Below are positions 33,955-42,400 of a stretch of DNA of 64,000 nucleotides, piece by piece; the stretch's first letter is position 1; every line of letters begins with the position of its first letter. A program made the position numbers and the translations under genes. Origin of the DNA: Cohnella caldifontis. Its GTDB lineage: Bacteria; Bacillota; Bacilli; Paenibacillales; Paenibacillaceae. Under the pieces are notes generated by a model. That model did no database searches. It was not told the DNA's origin and saw only the letters and a list, made by a program, of their open reading frames with translations. The stretch covers positions 1-64,000 of the forward strand of contig NZ_JAQZSJ010000024.1 of assembly GCF_029360585.1 (NCBI RefSeq). The letters run 5' to 3'.

Positions 33955-35943
33955 TTACGAATAAATCAGCGCGACGCTGCCGTTCACGAATCCGACCGCG
34001 TCGAAATTGCCGTACACCCATACTTCGATCGTTTTGCCGTTCGCGTTGGTGATCGTTTTGCTTGCAGGGGATCCCCAAGCCAGCGCGACTTGATCCTTCG
34101 TCATGCCGAGCGTGACTTCGCCGTCGACGACATGCTTCCAGACCGAAGCCGACCATTTGTATTTTTTGTACGGATCATAAGTCAGGAACGAATCGGAATC
34201 TCCCAGCAGCTCCGGCACATAGGAAGCCTTCATCGGATAAGAGGTCAGCTTCTGCCCCGACGAAGTCTTGAACACGAGCCTGAAATCCCCGGTATCGTCC
34301 GGCAGGACATCCGCGATCGTGACTTTCTGGAACCTATCGTAATCTTGAAAATGGTTGACCCAATACGATTTCCCGATGTAGGCGGCGAGACTTCCTTGCG
34401 CGGCCTTCTTGACCAGCGCCGCCGTATCCTTCGAGACGACGGTCAGGACGGACTTGCCGAAAGCGATCTCGACCTGCTTCCATTTGTCGACCCACTTCAC
34501 CGTCGCGCCGAAAGGATCCGCGATCAAGGAAGCGGGAACGTAATTCTCTCCGCCGTCTGCGATCATTGCCGCTTTCATCCGCAAGGGCCGATCATTGACG
34601 ACGGCGTTGACATCCCCCGTTTTCAGCTTGAGGGCCGTTTCTCCGACGCGGATTTCCCAAACGCCAGCCTCCGTCGATTTCGCGACGGTTCCGCCAAGCG
34701 CCTGGATCACCGGTTTCAGCGGCACATAGGCGACTCCGTTCACTTGCTTGGCGAACTTCAAATTATGCCCTAAGACGGAAGAGACCTTCACGGAGGCGGT
34801 TTGGCCGCCGGACGTGATCGAGACATTCGTTTCCCCGACTCCAAGAACTTTTAACGTACCATCCTCCGTCTTTTTCAACAAATGCGGTTTCTCGACCGTA
34901 ATGACGGCGTCCGTCGGCGACGCCTTGATCTTCGCGCCGTTCGTATACGTTTCCTGAATGTCGACTTGAACGCTCTCGCCCACGTTCGGTTCCGGATTCG
35001 ATAGCGAGACCGTCAGAGCCTTGACGGAGGGAACTTCGACCGGGGAGATTTCGCCATCGTGGTATAACACCCAGTCGCCGCTGCTCTTCAACGCGTAAAA
35101 CCGGTTCTCGTCCTTGCATGCGGCTGTTTTGACGATGTCCGCGAGACCCTCGATTTTCGTCGTCGGCGTAAAGCGTTTGTTATATTTGCCCGTTATCCAA
35201 ACGGAGCCGTCTTTGCGCGTGATGATGAGTTTGTCGGATTCGCCGGATGGCGTGGCCGTCTTCGCGGCGTAGACGATATGGACGGCATCTTCGGTTGCCG
35301 TGACGGGGATGATCCGGCCGTTATCGTCGAAATTGACGGTATCGTAGATGACGACTTTGCCGCCGGCGTACAACAAAGCCACCATGTGGTTCGTTACCGC
35401 GACGGACGTAACGGAAGACGGATCCGTGGCCATGCCCAGCGATTTAACGGCCGAGTCCATTCCTTCCCGATACAGGACTTCCCCTTTTCGGGTCAGCGCG
35501 GCGAAGAAAGAATCATAGGCATCGATCAAGGCGATATCCGAGTATCCTTTCACCTGTCCGTTCTCCGTCCAGACGGTGCCGTCCGATTTCAGGAAATAGC
35601 CTACCGTGATTTGACGAACCCCCGAGGTATTGGCCAAAACCGCGGGACGCCCGAACCACCAAGAGGCGACGCGGCCGTCTTTCGTCAGCGCGAGTCCGCG
35701 CTGGTCGTCTTTGCCTGCCGCATCGGCGTAATTTCCAAGCGTGTGGACGACGTTTAACGAGTCCCAAGTCCAGATCGAACCGTCGTTCATCAGCAGCGTA
35801 CGGTCGCCGATCGGTTTCACGATCTGCAGTTCGCTATCGTTAGCGGAAGCGGCAGACGGCGTCCATATCCCGGCGAATGCCAGCAGGGTTAGGGTCAAGC
35901 ATAAGGCGAAGATTTTCTTCAAAAGACGGTTCCCCCATTCCAT
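33955..35943 (-). CDS. Secreted RCC1-like propeller protein with Ig-like, copper-amine-oxidase-N-like and SmpA-like regions
   Basis: 662 residues. Signal peptide 1-32; RCC1-like repeats with DGSIW, DGTVW and KDGSVWITG blades (~40-310); a Big_2-like Ig region (~310-400); a Cu_amine_oxidN1-like region (YVPLKPVIQALGG ... FGATVKWVDKWKQVEI, ~405-505). A C-terminal region of ~60 residues resembles SmpA/BamE-type small domains (LGMTKDQVALAWGSP). I chose ATG 35943 because it gives a normal signal peptide; an ATG at 35997 overlapping the regulator stop would add a long basic n-region. It follows a two-component system on the same transcript. The function is unknown, probably cell-surface. Confidence 0.78.
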   Translation of the reverse strand: MEWGNRLLKKIFALCLTLTLLAFAGIWTPSAASANDSELQIVKPIGDRTLLMNDGSIWTWDSLNVVHTLGNYADAAGKDDQRGLALTKDGRVASWWFGRPAVLANTSGVRQITVGYFLKSDGTVWTENGQVKGYSDIALIDAYDSFFAALTRKGEVLYREGMDSAVKSLGMATDPSSVTSVAVTNHMVALLYAGGKVVIYDTVNFDDNGRIIPVTATEDAVHIVYAAKTATPSGESDKLIITRKDGSVWITGKYNKRFTPTTKIEGLADIVKTAACKDENRFYALKSSGDWVLYHDGEISPVEVPSVKALTVSLSNPEPNVGESVQVDIQETYTNGAKIKASPTDAVITVEKPHLLKKTEDGTLKVLGVGETNVSITSGGQTASVKVSSVLGHNLKFAKQVNGVAYVPLKPVIQALGGTVAKSTEAGVWEIRVGETALKLKTGDVNAVVNDRPLRMKAAMIADGGENYVPASLIADPFGATVKWVDKWKQVEIAFGKSVLTVVSKDTAALVKKAAQGSLAAYIGKSYWVNHFQDYDRFQKVTIADVLPDDTGDFRLVFKTSSGQKLTSYPMKASYVPELLGDSDSFLTYDPYKKYKWSASVWKHVVDGEVTLGMTKDQVALAWGSPASKTITNANGKTIEVWVYGNFDAVGFVNGSVALIYS

Positions 35944-35993
35944 GGTCACATGCTCTCGATTGGATTCGACGGATCTCGCCAAACTCCTCCCCA

Positions 35994-36716
35994 TCATTTT
36001 CCAATCTTCGAATGGAACTTGTAACCGAGGCCTTTCACCGTCACGATATAGCGGGGGGTGCGCGAATCCGGCTCGATTTTCTTGCGCAAATTGCTGATGT
36101 GCACCATGATGGTCGCTTCGCTGCCGATCGAATGTTCCCCCCATACTTGCTCGTACAGTTCATCCGCGCTGAACACGTGATTCGGATGTTGCAGCAAATA
36201 GCGCAGCAGCTTCCATTCCTTCGCGTAGAGCGGCACGGCTTGTCCATTCACCCGCAATTCGCGCGTATTCAGGTCGAGTTCCAAATCCCCGTGCCGTATG
36301 ATTCCGCTATCCGCCGCAGCGCCTTGCCTGGCTGCCGACCGGCGAAGGTTCGCCTCCACCCTGGCAATCAGGACGCTGGGATTGAACGGTTTCGTCACAT
36401 AATCGACGCCGCCTGCCTTCAGGCCGGCGATGATTTCCCCGTCCTCCTGCCTCGAACTGAGAAACAGGATCGGAACGTCCGAAAACCGGTTCCATTCCAT
36501 GCACAGATCGATGCCGTTCGTATCCGGAAGCAAGATGTCCAAGATGACGAGATCCGGCGTTCTATCTTGGAACAACCGGTTAGCGGTTTCTCCGTCCGCC
36601 GCTTCGATCGCCTCGTAACCGTTGCTTTCGAGATACAGCCTCACGATTTCCCGGATGCCGGGATCGTCTTCCACGATTAAAATCTTCTGCTTCCCGATCG
36701 GATTCATCATCGTCAT
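35994..36716 (-). CDS. OmpR-family response regulator
   Basis: 240 residues: receiver domain with Asp60 (LVILDILLP) and acidic pair at 17-18, then a winged-helix effector domain over about 135-235. GGGAGAG lies 8 bases before ATG 36716. It starts 7 bases after the kinase stop and ends at the start region of the RCC1-like gene. The kinase, regulator and secreted protein therefore form one unit, and the regulator may act on the operon itself. Confidence 0.9.
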   Translation of the reverse strand: MTMMNPIGKQKILIVEDDPGIREIVRLYLESNGYEAIEAADGETANRLFQDRTPDLVILDILLPDTNGIDLCMEWNRFSDVPILFLSSRQEDGEIIAGLKAGGVDYVTKPFNPSVLIARVEANLRRSAARQGAAADSGIIRHGDLELDLNTRELRVNGQAVPLYAKEWKLLRYLLQHPNHVFSADELYEQVWGEHSIGSEATIMVHISNLRKKIEPDSRTPRYIVTVKGLGYKFHSKIGK

Positions 36717-36722
36717 ATTGTT

Positions 36723-38750
36723 CTACTCTCCCCGAAGCAGCGGCAGCGTGAAAAACACGGTGCTGCCTTCGCCCCGTTTGCCGGCCGCGCCGATCGTTCC
36801 GCCGTGCTTTTCGACGATCTCTTTGGCGATCACGAGACCCAGGCCCGCTCCTTGATCGGATTTCCGCGTGGCGGACCCTTGGTAGAAGCGCTGGAAAATG
36901 TACGGCAGCTCCTCTTCATCGATTCCCCTGCCCGTGTCGATGACCTGGATGGTCGCCTCGTTCTCCCTCGCGACGGCCTTTACGGTAATCTTGCCGCCCG
37001 CCGGCGTGAATTTGACCGCGTTGGTCAGCAAATTAGCCAACACCTGTTCGATCCGGATCGGATCCAGCTTGACCCGCAGCGGCCTTCCCTCCGTCCGGAC
37101 CGTCTCGTCCGCGAACCGGAACTCGAGCCCGCTGTCCTGCAGCTCCGACTTGTATTTGTCGCAGAGCTGCCGAATGAAGGGCAGGAACTCGACGGTCTGC
37201 CACTCGAAGCGGGCCTGCCCGGCTTCCAGCTTCGTCAGTTCGAACAGGTCGTCGATGATCCGTCTCAACCATTGGGTCCGATCGTAGATGCCCGCCGCGA
37301 TACGGAGGTCTCCCGCCGGAACGACGCCGTCGATCATTCCTTTTACGTAACCCTGGATGGATGTCAGCGGCGTTCTCAGCTCGTGGGAAATGTGCGAGAG
37401 CAGGCTGCGGCGCGCTTGATCCATTTTCTCGAGCGCCTCCGTCCTCTCTTTCACCTTTTGCTCCAGCGACGCGTTCAAATCGGCCAGTTCATTCGACAAT
37501 AATTGCACATGCGCGAAGGATTTGGAGAACCGCATGGACAAAATGACCGATTGAGCGAACAGGTATACATAGAAGCCGGCCGACACGTTCGCGATTCGTC
37601 CGATCCAATCGATATGGTCGGTGTACAGCACTTCGTTCAGCACGAGCAAAGTGAACACGACCATCGCCGCGAGGTTGATCACTGCGCCTTCCCGCAAACG
37701 GATCGCAGCCTTGACGAATACGTATACGCAGTAAAGGCATGTCAGCAAATCCAGCAGTTGAACGAACAGAATGCCCCGTGTGTAAACGTTGGCCGGCGCC
37801 AGAAGGATCAGCAGCGTGAACGGGAGGCTCAGCGCCAGCGCGATCGCGCGGGCATGGCGGTGCGTTTCGAGCGGATATTGGGAGTGCACGAACCAGACGA
37901 ATACCGGCACCGCAAGCGTATTCGGCCAGTATTCCAACTTCACCGCCAACTCCCAAGGCAGATCCGGGAAGAAGCCGACGAGAAACGTTTCGCCGACCAA
38001 CAGCGACCGCAGCGCGATCAGCAGACAGAAAATGCCGAAGTACAACGTCGACTTCTCCGAACGTCGGAACGCGTATAGTCCGAAATGATAGATGCCCATG
38101 AGCAGTAAACCGCCGAACACGGCGAACTCCTGAGCCGTTCGCTTGTCCCGTTCGGCTGAAATCCGGTTCTCGTATCCGAACAGGATCCGCTCCGTCAGCC
38201 CTCCTTTACGCTGGACGTAATTGGACACTTGGAGCACGAGCTCGATGTCCGGACTCCGGGGGACGAAGGTGACGACCTTCGCATACTTCTTGGGAGACAT
38301 CTCCATCCGGCTCGTCCCGACCGTCCCATTGTCGGCGGCGAGCGCTCCGTTAATCCAAAGCCGATAGGCAGACGCCACGCCCGGCATATGGATCGCCATT
38401 ACCCGGTTCGCGTCCCGTTCGTCCAGGCGAAGGTTCAGGAGGTACGTGGCATGCCCCTGATTCGAAACGCCGGGCTGCCGCACGAAAGACCACTCCGCGG
38501 GCACTTCGGCGTATTCGGCCGGGATATGGCCGGAACCTGCGTGGAGGAGCTCCGGCGTCAGAAGGTTGTTCCAGTAGAACGCCCATTCCCCGTCCAGATT
38601 CGCCATGCCGGACTGTCGAAACGATTCGCCTCGCAAATCCAAAAAGCCGGCAACCGCACGGGGAGCCGGCTTCGATGCCGCCTTGGCCGGGAGAGCGACT
38701 CCCGATAAAACCAGAATGAGGCTCGCGAGAAGAACAGCCGTAAACCTCAT
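36723..38750 (-). CDS. 7TMR-DISM sensor histidine kinase
   Basis: 675 residues. Signal peptide 1-24; an extracellular galactose-binding-like DISMED2-type domain (~40-175); seven membrane segments (~190-395); a short coiled coil; HisKA with the phospho-accepting histidine in SHISHELRTPL; HATPase with NLLTNAVKFTPAGG, DTGRGI and GAGLGLVI boxes. The 7TMR-DISM layout is known for receptors of extracellular, often carbohydrate-like, ligands. ATG 38750 with GGAGA and a proper signal peptide is preferred over an ATG 23 codons upstream. The partner regulator follows after 6 bases. Confidence 0.88.
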   Translation of the reverse strand: MRFTAVLLASLILVLSGVALPAKAASKPAPRAVAGFLDLRGESFRQSGMANLDGEWAFYWNNLLTPELLHAGSGHIPAEYAEVPAEWSFVRQPGVSNQGHATYLLNLRLDERDANRVMAIHMPGVASAYRLWINGALAADNGTVGTSRMEMSPKKYAKVVTFVPRSPDIELVLQVSNYVQRKGGLTERILFGYENRISAERDKRTAQEFAVFGGLLLMGIYHFGLYAFRRSEKSTLYFGIFCLLIALRSLLVGETFLVGFFPDLPWELAVKLEYWPNTLAVPVFVWFVHSQYPLETHRHARAIALALSLPFTLLILLAPANVYTRGILFVQLLDLLTCLYCVYVFVKAAIRLREGAVINLAAMVVFTLLVLNEVLYTDHIDWIGRIANVSAGFYVYLFAQSVILSMRFSKSFAHVQLLSNELADLNASLEQKVKERTEALEKMDQARRSLLSHISHELRTPLTSIQGYVKGMIDGVVPAGDLRIAAGIYDRTQWLRRIIDDLFELTKLEAGQARFEWQTVEFLPFIRQLCDKYKSELQDSGLEFRFADETVRTEGRPLRVKLDPIRIEQVLANLLTNAVKFTPAGGKITVKAVARENEATIQVIDTGRGIDEEELPYIFQRFYQGSATRKSDQGAGLGLVIAKEIVEKHGGTIGAAGKRGEGSTVFFTLPLLRGE

Positions 38751-38792
38751 GCAATTTCTCCGATCGCATGCTAGGGAATTGGCGTTTTTACC

Positions 38793-38798
38793 ATTATA
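38793..38798 (-). promoter_or_regulatory. Possible -10 box for the 7TMR-DISM operon
   Basis: A perfect TATAAT on the minus strand (38793-38798) follows TTG and lies about 43 bases before ATG 38750. No good -35 box is seen at the correct spacing, so this is tentative. The surrounding 150-base gap holds nothing else I recognise. Confidence 0.4.
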
Positions 38799-38900
38799 CA
38801 ACATTTTTCGACTCGGCATCGCGAAACTTCATCCGACAGTTCCCCGATCCGATACCCCCGACGAAGAAGGCACGCTCTTCGCTCCATCACTGCCGGACGG

Positions 38901-39350
38901 TTATACGCCGATAAATTGCAATAAGACTCCCGCGTCCGATTCCGTCCAGGCGGCATGCCGTTCTTTTCGCCGTACCTCCAACAAAGTTCCCTGCAAAGTC
39001 GCCACCGTGCCGCTGCCGGCTTCCTGCAAGGTCAACCGAATCCGCCAAACATCCGACGGCGGACGATTGTTCATCCGTTTGCTTTCCATGTTGGAGGTAT
39101 AGTCGAAAACCAGCCTGTCAGGCGCTTGGATTTCCCGGTAAACGCATTGGCCGTGCGCGACTTGACCGCCCGGCAGGCGCAGACGATAAAGGAAGAGGCC
39201 TTCGGGACGCGGCTCATGATGCAAGATGAGCAGATCGGCGCCTTTGGGGGCCCACCACCGCATCAAATGTTCCGGTTCCGTCCAGACCCGGAAGACCTGC
39301 TCGGGCGGTGCGTCAAGAACGCGTACGAGCGTCCAGTCGAGCGGATGCAT
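38901..39350 (-). CDS. SRPBCC/AHSA1-like protein
   Basis: 149 residues of the AHSA1-type helix-grip fold: the N-terminal APPEQVFRVWTEPEHLMRWWAP pattern, a central sheet, and a C-terminal helix. Members bind hydrophobic ligands or act as stress-linked helpers; the ligand is unknown. GAGGTGAG precedes ATG 39350, 25 bases after the TetR stop. It is the second member of a TetR-SRPBCC operon, repeating the arrangement at 15297-16354. Confidence 0.85.
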   Translation of the reverse strand: MHPLDWTLVRVLDAPPEQVFRVWTEPEHLMRWWAPKGADLLILHHEPRPEGLFLYRLRLPGGQVAHGQCVYREIQAPDRLVFDYTSNMESKRMNNRPPSDVWRIRLTLQEAGSGTVATLQGTLLEVRRKERHAAWTESDAGVLLQFIGV

Positions 39351-39375
39351 AACGTTCTCACCTCATCGGTTGATT

Positions 39376-39969
39376 TTACCGTGCGACCGACCTTGCGAAA
39401 ATCTTTACGCTCTCCCGGATGAACGAATCCAACCCGATTCCGGGATAATTCTCTCCGGCTTCCAAGTCGTTGATGAACGCGCCGAAATTGGCCATGAGGA
39501 ACGTAAACGCCAGCATGCGGGGGTTTCCGTTCGCGATCTTCCCTTTCTCCGCCATCGTCCGGAAATAGCGATCCAGGAAGTCCAGCAGCTGATGGGGATG
39601 CTGCATTTTCCTTTCTTTCAATCCGGGCAAATGCGCTTCGTCCTTAATGCTGATCATCAGCAATTTGCGGTTCCGGTTCATGATCTCGTGATACTTGACG
39701 CCGATGGCATACAGATCGCTTTCCAAATCCCACACCAATTTCCCTTCGAACAGCTGACGCATCTCTTCGGCGTATCGGAAACGGTCGATCGCGGATTCGA
39801 GCAGATTCAATTTGCTGCCGAAATGCCGGAACAACGTCTTCTCGCTGAGACCGGCAGCCGACGCGATCTCCGCCGTGGTCACCCCGTTATAGCCTTTCTC
39901 CGCGATCAGATCGATCGCCGCCATCAATAATCGATCGCCGCTGCCGAGTTCGCCGGTGAACGCATCCAC
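39376..39969 (-). CDS. TetR/AcrR-family repressor, GTG start
   Basis: 197 residues; helix-turn-helix at ~12-58 (GVTTAEIASAAGLSEKTLFRHFGSK), then a helical ligand domain. I chose GTG 39969 because AGGAGG lies 9 bases upstream. Earlier in-frame ATGs (40014, 40041) fall inside the operator or promoter, which would then be part of the coding sequence. The gene is preceded by a near-consensus promoter with a perfect palindrome at the transcription start, and followed by the SRPBCC gene. Autorepression is very likely. Confidence 0.87.
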   Translation of the reverse strand: MDAFTGELGSGDRLLMAAIDLIAEKGYNGVTTAEIASAAGLSEKTLFRHFGSKLNLLESAIDRFRYAEEMRQLFEGKLVWDLESDLYAIGVKYHEIMNRNRKLLMISIKDEAHLPGLKERKMQHPHQLLDFLDRYFRTMAEKGKIANGNPRMLAFTFLMANFGAFINDLEAGENYPGIGLDSFIRESVKIFARSVAR

Positions 39970-39995
39970 GGATAGAAACCTCCTGTCGCTATGTC

Positions 39996-40013
39996 TGTCA
40001 GTACTTACTGACA
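39996..40013. promoter_or_regulatory. TetR operator, perfect 8+2+8 palindrome
   Basis: TGTCAGTA-CT-TACTGACA, 18 bp, begins at the last base of the -10 box and covers the predicted transcription start of the TetR gene. Such TGTCAGT-type palindromes are typical TetR/FadR-like operators. Confidence 0.85.
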
Positions 40014-40041
40014 TTGTATAGAAAAAAATTCCACCCGTCAA
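40013..40041 (-). promoter_or_regulatory. Near-consensus sigma-A promoter of the TetR-SRPBCC operon
   Basis: TTGACG (40036-40041), 17-base spacer, TACAAT (40013-40018) on the minus strand. It overlaps the terminator of the upstream ABC-F gene: the -35 box is mostly the hairpin loop and the spacer contains the T tract. Confidence 0.85.
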
Positions 40042-40050
40042 CGGATGGAA
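40022..40050 (-). terminator. Terminator of the ABC-F gene
   Basis: The 9-bp stem TTCCATCCG/CGGGTGGAA (one G-U pair in RNA) with a 4-base loop at 40029-40050 is followed by seven T (40022-40028) on the minus strand, 18 bases after the stop codon. Confidence 0.9.
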
Positions 40051-40068
40051 TCCGAAAATCCATGCGGG

Positions 40069-41928
40069 TCAGCCTTCTCCGGTCAGCTCCGCAATCAACT
40101 GCCGAAGCTCCTCCAAACGCGAGCGATCCCCCGCGTTCAGCTCTTCCTTCGCCATCAGCGCCGTTCTCTCCCATTCGGCCAACCGAAGCGCTTCGTCCCG
40201 CTCCCGTTCCTCTTCCGTGCGTCCGCGTTCGGACCGGCCGCCGGACGATTCGTATTCGCGATAGGGAACATCGAAAACCGTCCATCCGCCGCGGCCGTCG
40301 AGCGAAACGACCCGGTTCGCCACCTTGCGGAGGAAATAACGGTCATGCGAAACCGCGGCAAGGGCGCCGGGATACGCGGCCAGCGCTTCTTCCATCCGTT
40401 CCCGCGTGTCGATGTCCAGATAATTGGTGGGCTCGTCAAGGACGAGCAGGTTCGCCCCGCTGAAGTACAACTGCAGGAAGGCGACCCGGCAGCGTTCCCC
40501 CATGCTCAAGTCGGCGATGCGCTTGAACGCCGCGTCTCCGGAGAACAGGAAGCAACCCAGGATCGTACGCGCGAACGTCATCGTCATGTCCGGCACCCGC
40601 AGCAAGCTGTCCAGCACCGTCTCGTCTCCGTCCAAATGCTCGAGCTGCTGCGAGAAATAGCCGATTCGCAGCGCGGGATGGCGGACGACGGCCCCCGACG
40701 TCGGAGCCAGCTCTCCGAGCAGAAGCTTCAGCAGCGTCGTTTTGCCCGCCCCGTTCGGCCCGACGACCGCAAGCTTGTCGCCTCGGTTCAGCGTTAAGGA
40801 GCCTCCGCGGAGCACCGGCTGCTCCCGTCCCTCATACCGGAACGCGAGATCCGTCGCCTGCAGCAGCGTTTTCGCCTCGAACGTTCCTTCCCGGAACGCG
40901 ACGCGAAGCTGCTCCGCGTCCCTCGGCTTTTCGACGCGGTTTTTCTCCAGACGCTCCAGTTCTTTCTCTTTGGCATGGTAACGCGCCGTGTGTTTATTGG
41001 CCCTCGCGGCGTAGTAAGGTTTCGCCGCTCCGCCGATCTTGGCCGCGTCGCGGCTCGCCTTCGCGTACCACTGGCTGTACATGCGGATCGCTTCGACGAT
41101 CGCTTCTTTCTCCAGTTCCTGCTTGCGGTACAGCGCCATCTGCGTTTTCCGCTCCAGCTCTTTCTGCTCGCGAAACGCCGTATAATTCCCTTTATAGGAC
41201 ATGGTGCCTGTCGGGGTCAGCTCGACGATCCGGTCCGCCGCCGCATCGAGAAAGGCCCGATCGTGAGAAACCATAATAACCGTTCCGGGGTAATCCCTCA
41301 CCCAGTTTTGCAGCCAATCGATCGTCTCCATGTCCAGATGGTTCGTCGGCTCATCCAGCGTAAGCACCTTCGGCCGAAGCGCCGCCAGCCGCGCGATGCC
41401 GGCCCGCGTCTGCTGGCCGCCGCTTAGCGATACGAACGGCAGCTCCCACGTCTCCGGCGGCAGGCCGACTCTCTGCAGCGCGCGTTCCGTTTCCGTCTCC
41501 CACGCGTAACCGCCCAGCGCTTCGTACGCTTCAAGCGACTCCCCGTACCGTTCCGCCGCTTGCGTGACCGTTTCGATTTCCCCGGCGGCGGAAGCCGCAT
41601 GCAAATCGTGTTCCAGAAGCCGCATCTTCTCGCGGGCGGCGGCGATGTCCGGCTTGGCGCCGCGTACATAACCGATCGTCGTTTCATCCGCGGAAACGAT
41701 CGGATGCTGGTCCAGCCAGCCCCAATCTTCCGGGCCGACTCCGCGCTGCACGGTGCCGCCGTCCGCCTCCACGGCCCCGCGGATGATGCCGAGCAGCGTC
41801 GTTTTGCCGGCTCCGTTGCGCCCGAAGAGCGCCGCTCGTTCCCCTCCCCGAATCTCGAACGTGACATTCCGGAACAACTCGGTGCCGCTCCATTCCTTTC
41901 TGACATCCGTTAGTTTTACGATAAACAT
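40069..41928 (-). CDS. ABC-F family ATPase (possible ribosome-protection factor)
   Basis: 619 residues, two ABC domains and no membrane part. Domain 1: GRNGAGKTTLL, LSGGQQTR, LTLDEPTNHLD, MVSHDRAF. Domain 2: GPNGAGKTTLL, LSMGERCR (altered signature), LLVLDEPTNYLD. A charged helical linker of ~70 residues lies between them (~245-315), where antibiotic-resistance ABC-F proteins contact the ribosome. A short C-terminal extension is Arg/Glu-rich. ATG 41928 has AAGGAGTGA. The long leader contains a small ORF and an intrinsic terminator, as in drug-inducible ABC-F genes such as vmlR or vga types. This supports ribosome-targeting antibiotic resistance, though a housekeeping role cannot be excluded. 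Confidence 0.85.
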   Translation of the reverse strand: MFIVKLTDVRKEWSGTELFRNVTFEIRGGERAALFGRNGAGKTTLLGIIRGAVEADGGTVQRGVGPEDWGWLDQHPIVSADETTIGYVRGAKPDIAAAREKMRLLEHDLHAASAAGEIETVTQAAERYGESLEAYEALGGYAWETETERALQRVGLPPETWELPFVSLSGGQQTRAGIARLAALRPKVLTLDEPTNHLDMETIDWLQNWVRDYPGTVIMVSHDRAFLDAAADRIVELTPTGTMSYKGNYTAFREQKELERKTQMALYRKQELEKEAIVEAIRMYSQWYAKASRDAAKIGGAAKPYYAARANKHTARYHAKEKELERLEKNRVEKPRDAEQLRVAFREGTFEAKTLLQATDLAFRYEGREQPVLRGGSLTLNRGDKLAVVGPNGAGKTTLLKLLLGELAPTSGAVVRHPALRIGYFSQQLEHLDGDETVLDSLLRVPDMTMTFARTILGCFLFSGDAAFKRIADLSMGERCRVAFLQLYFSGANLLVLDEPTNYLDIDTRERMEEALAAYPGALAAVSHDRYFLRKVANRVVSLDGRGGWTVFDVPYREYESSGGRSERGRTEEERERDEALRLAEWERTALMAKEELNAGDRSRLEELRQLIAELTGEG

Positions 41929-41985
41929 CGTTGCGTCACTCCTTCATGGAATGCCGCAAGCGCGCCTGAACAACGCGGAATACGG

Positions 41986-42014
41986 AAAAACCCGGCCGCA
42001 TATCGCCGGCCGGG
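41986..42014 (-). terminator. Leader terminator (attenuator) upstream of the ABC-F gene
   Basis: The 8-bp GC-only stem CCCGGCCG/CGGCCGGG with an 8-base loop is followed by five T. It lies between the leader-peptide stop and the ABC-F start, so it must be bypassed for expression. CCGGCC within the leader ORF (42083-42088) is complementary to its 5' arm and could form an antiterminator. Confidence 0.85.
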
Positions 42015-42042
42015 CAGGTGGAAAACAGGATAGAGTCGTGCG

Positions 42043-42180
42043 TTAAACCGCGGAAACGCGGACAATCCCGTCCAAAGGGAGTCCGGCCCCGAGTCCACAC
42101 TGATCCCGCTTCCTCCGCCTTCGGCAGAGCGCTTGCCGCATCGTCGTTGCGTCAAGTGTGAAAGCGTCGCAGATCAGCAT
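42043..42180 (-). CDS. Leader peptide of the ABC-F gene (45 codons)
   Basis: ATG 42180 has GGAG 5 bases upstream and lies about 41 bases after a predicted transcription start. It encodes 45 residues including a strongly basic CRRRRKR run. The stop lies 28 bases before the attenuator hairpin. A small hairpin CCGCG-n-CGCGG overlaps the end of the frame. I take it as a regulatory ORF whose translation, or stalling by an antibiotic, decides whether the terminator forms. The peptide itself resembles nothing I know. Confidence 0.6.
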   Translation of the reverse strand: MLICDAFTLDATTMRQALCRRRRKRDQCGLGAGLPLDGIVRVSAV

Positions 42181-42227
42181 GATTACTCCATCGGTGCGCG
42201 GAAACCCCCTCTCATACATTTACAGGC

Positions 42228-42256
42228 ATCTTACCCGATTCTGCTGCGATTGTCAA
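42228..42256 (-). promoter_or_regulatory. Sigma-A promoter of the ABC-F leader transcript
   Basis: TTGACA (42251-42256, perfect), 17-base spacer, TAAGAT (42228-42233) on the minus strand. The predicted start near 42221 gives a leader of roughly 290 bases before the ABC-F start codon. Confidence 0.85.
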
Positions 42257-42400
42257 AAGATTCGGCGAAACGCCCGTCCTCGAATCGGCCAGGATTGGCC
42301 TCCGGCTGGAGCCGGAACCGGCCGACGATTTCCTTCCGGAACGGATCCTGTAGTAAAATGAAAGGAACGACTTTTCCATGAAAGCGGGGACTCTATCGCC

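Noticed and set aside
39970-40041. Longer TetR start (ATG 40014 or 40041)
   Set aside because: These starts would put the operator, the -10 box and the terminator loop inside the coding sequence; GTG 39969 has AGGAGG at ideal spacing.
41916-42155. A 79-codon frame over the ABC-F leader
   Set aside because: It reads through the attenuator hairpin and into the ABC-F start with no ribosome binding site; the 45-codon frame at 42043-42180 has a proper site and stop.
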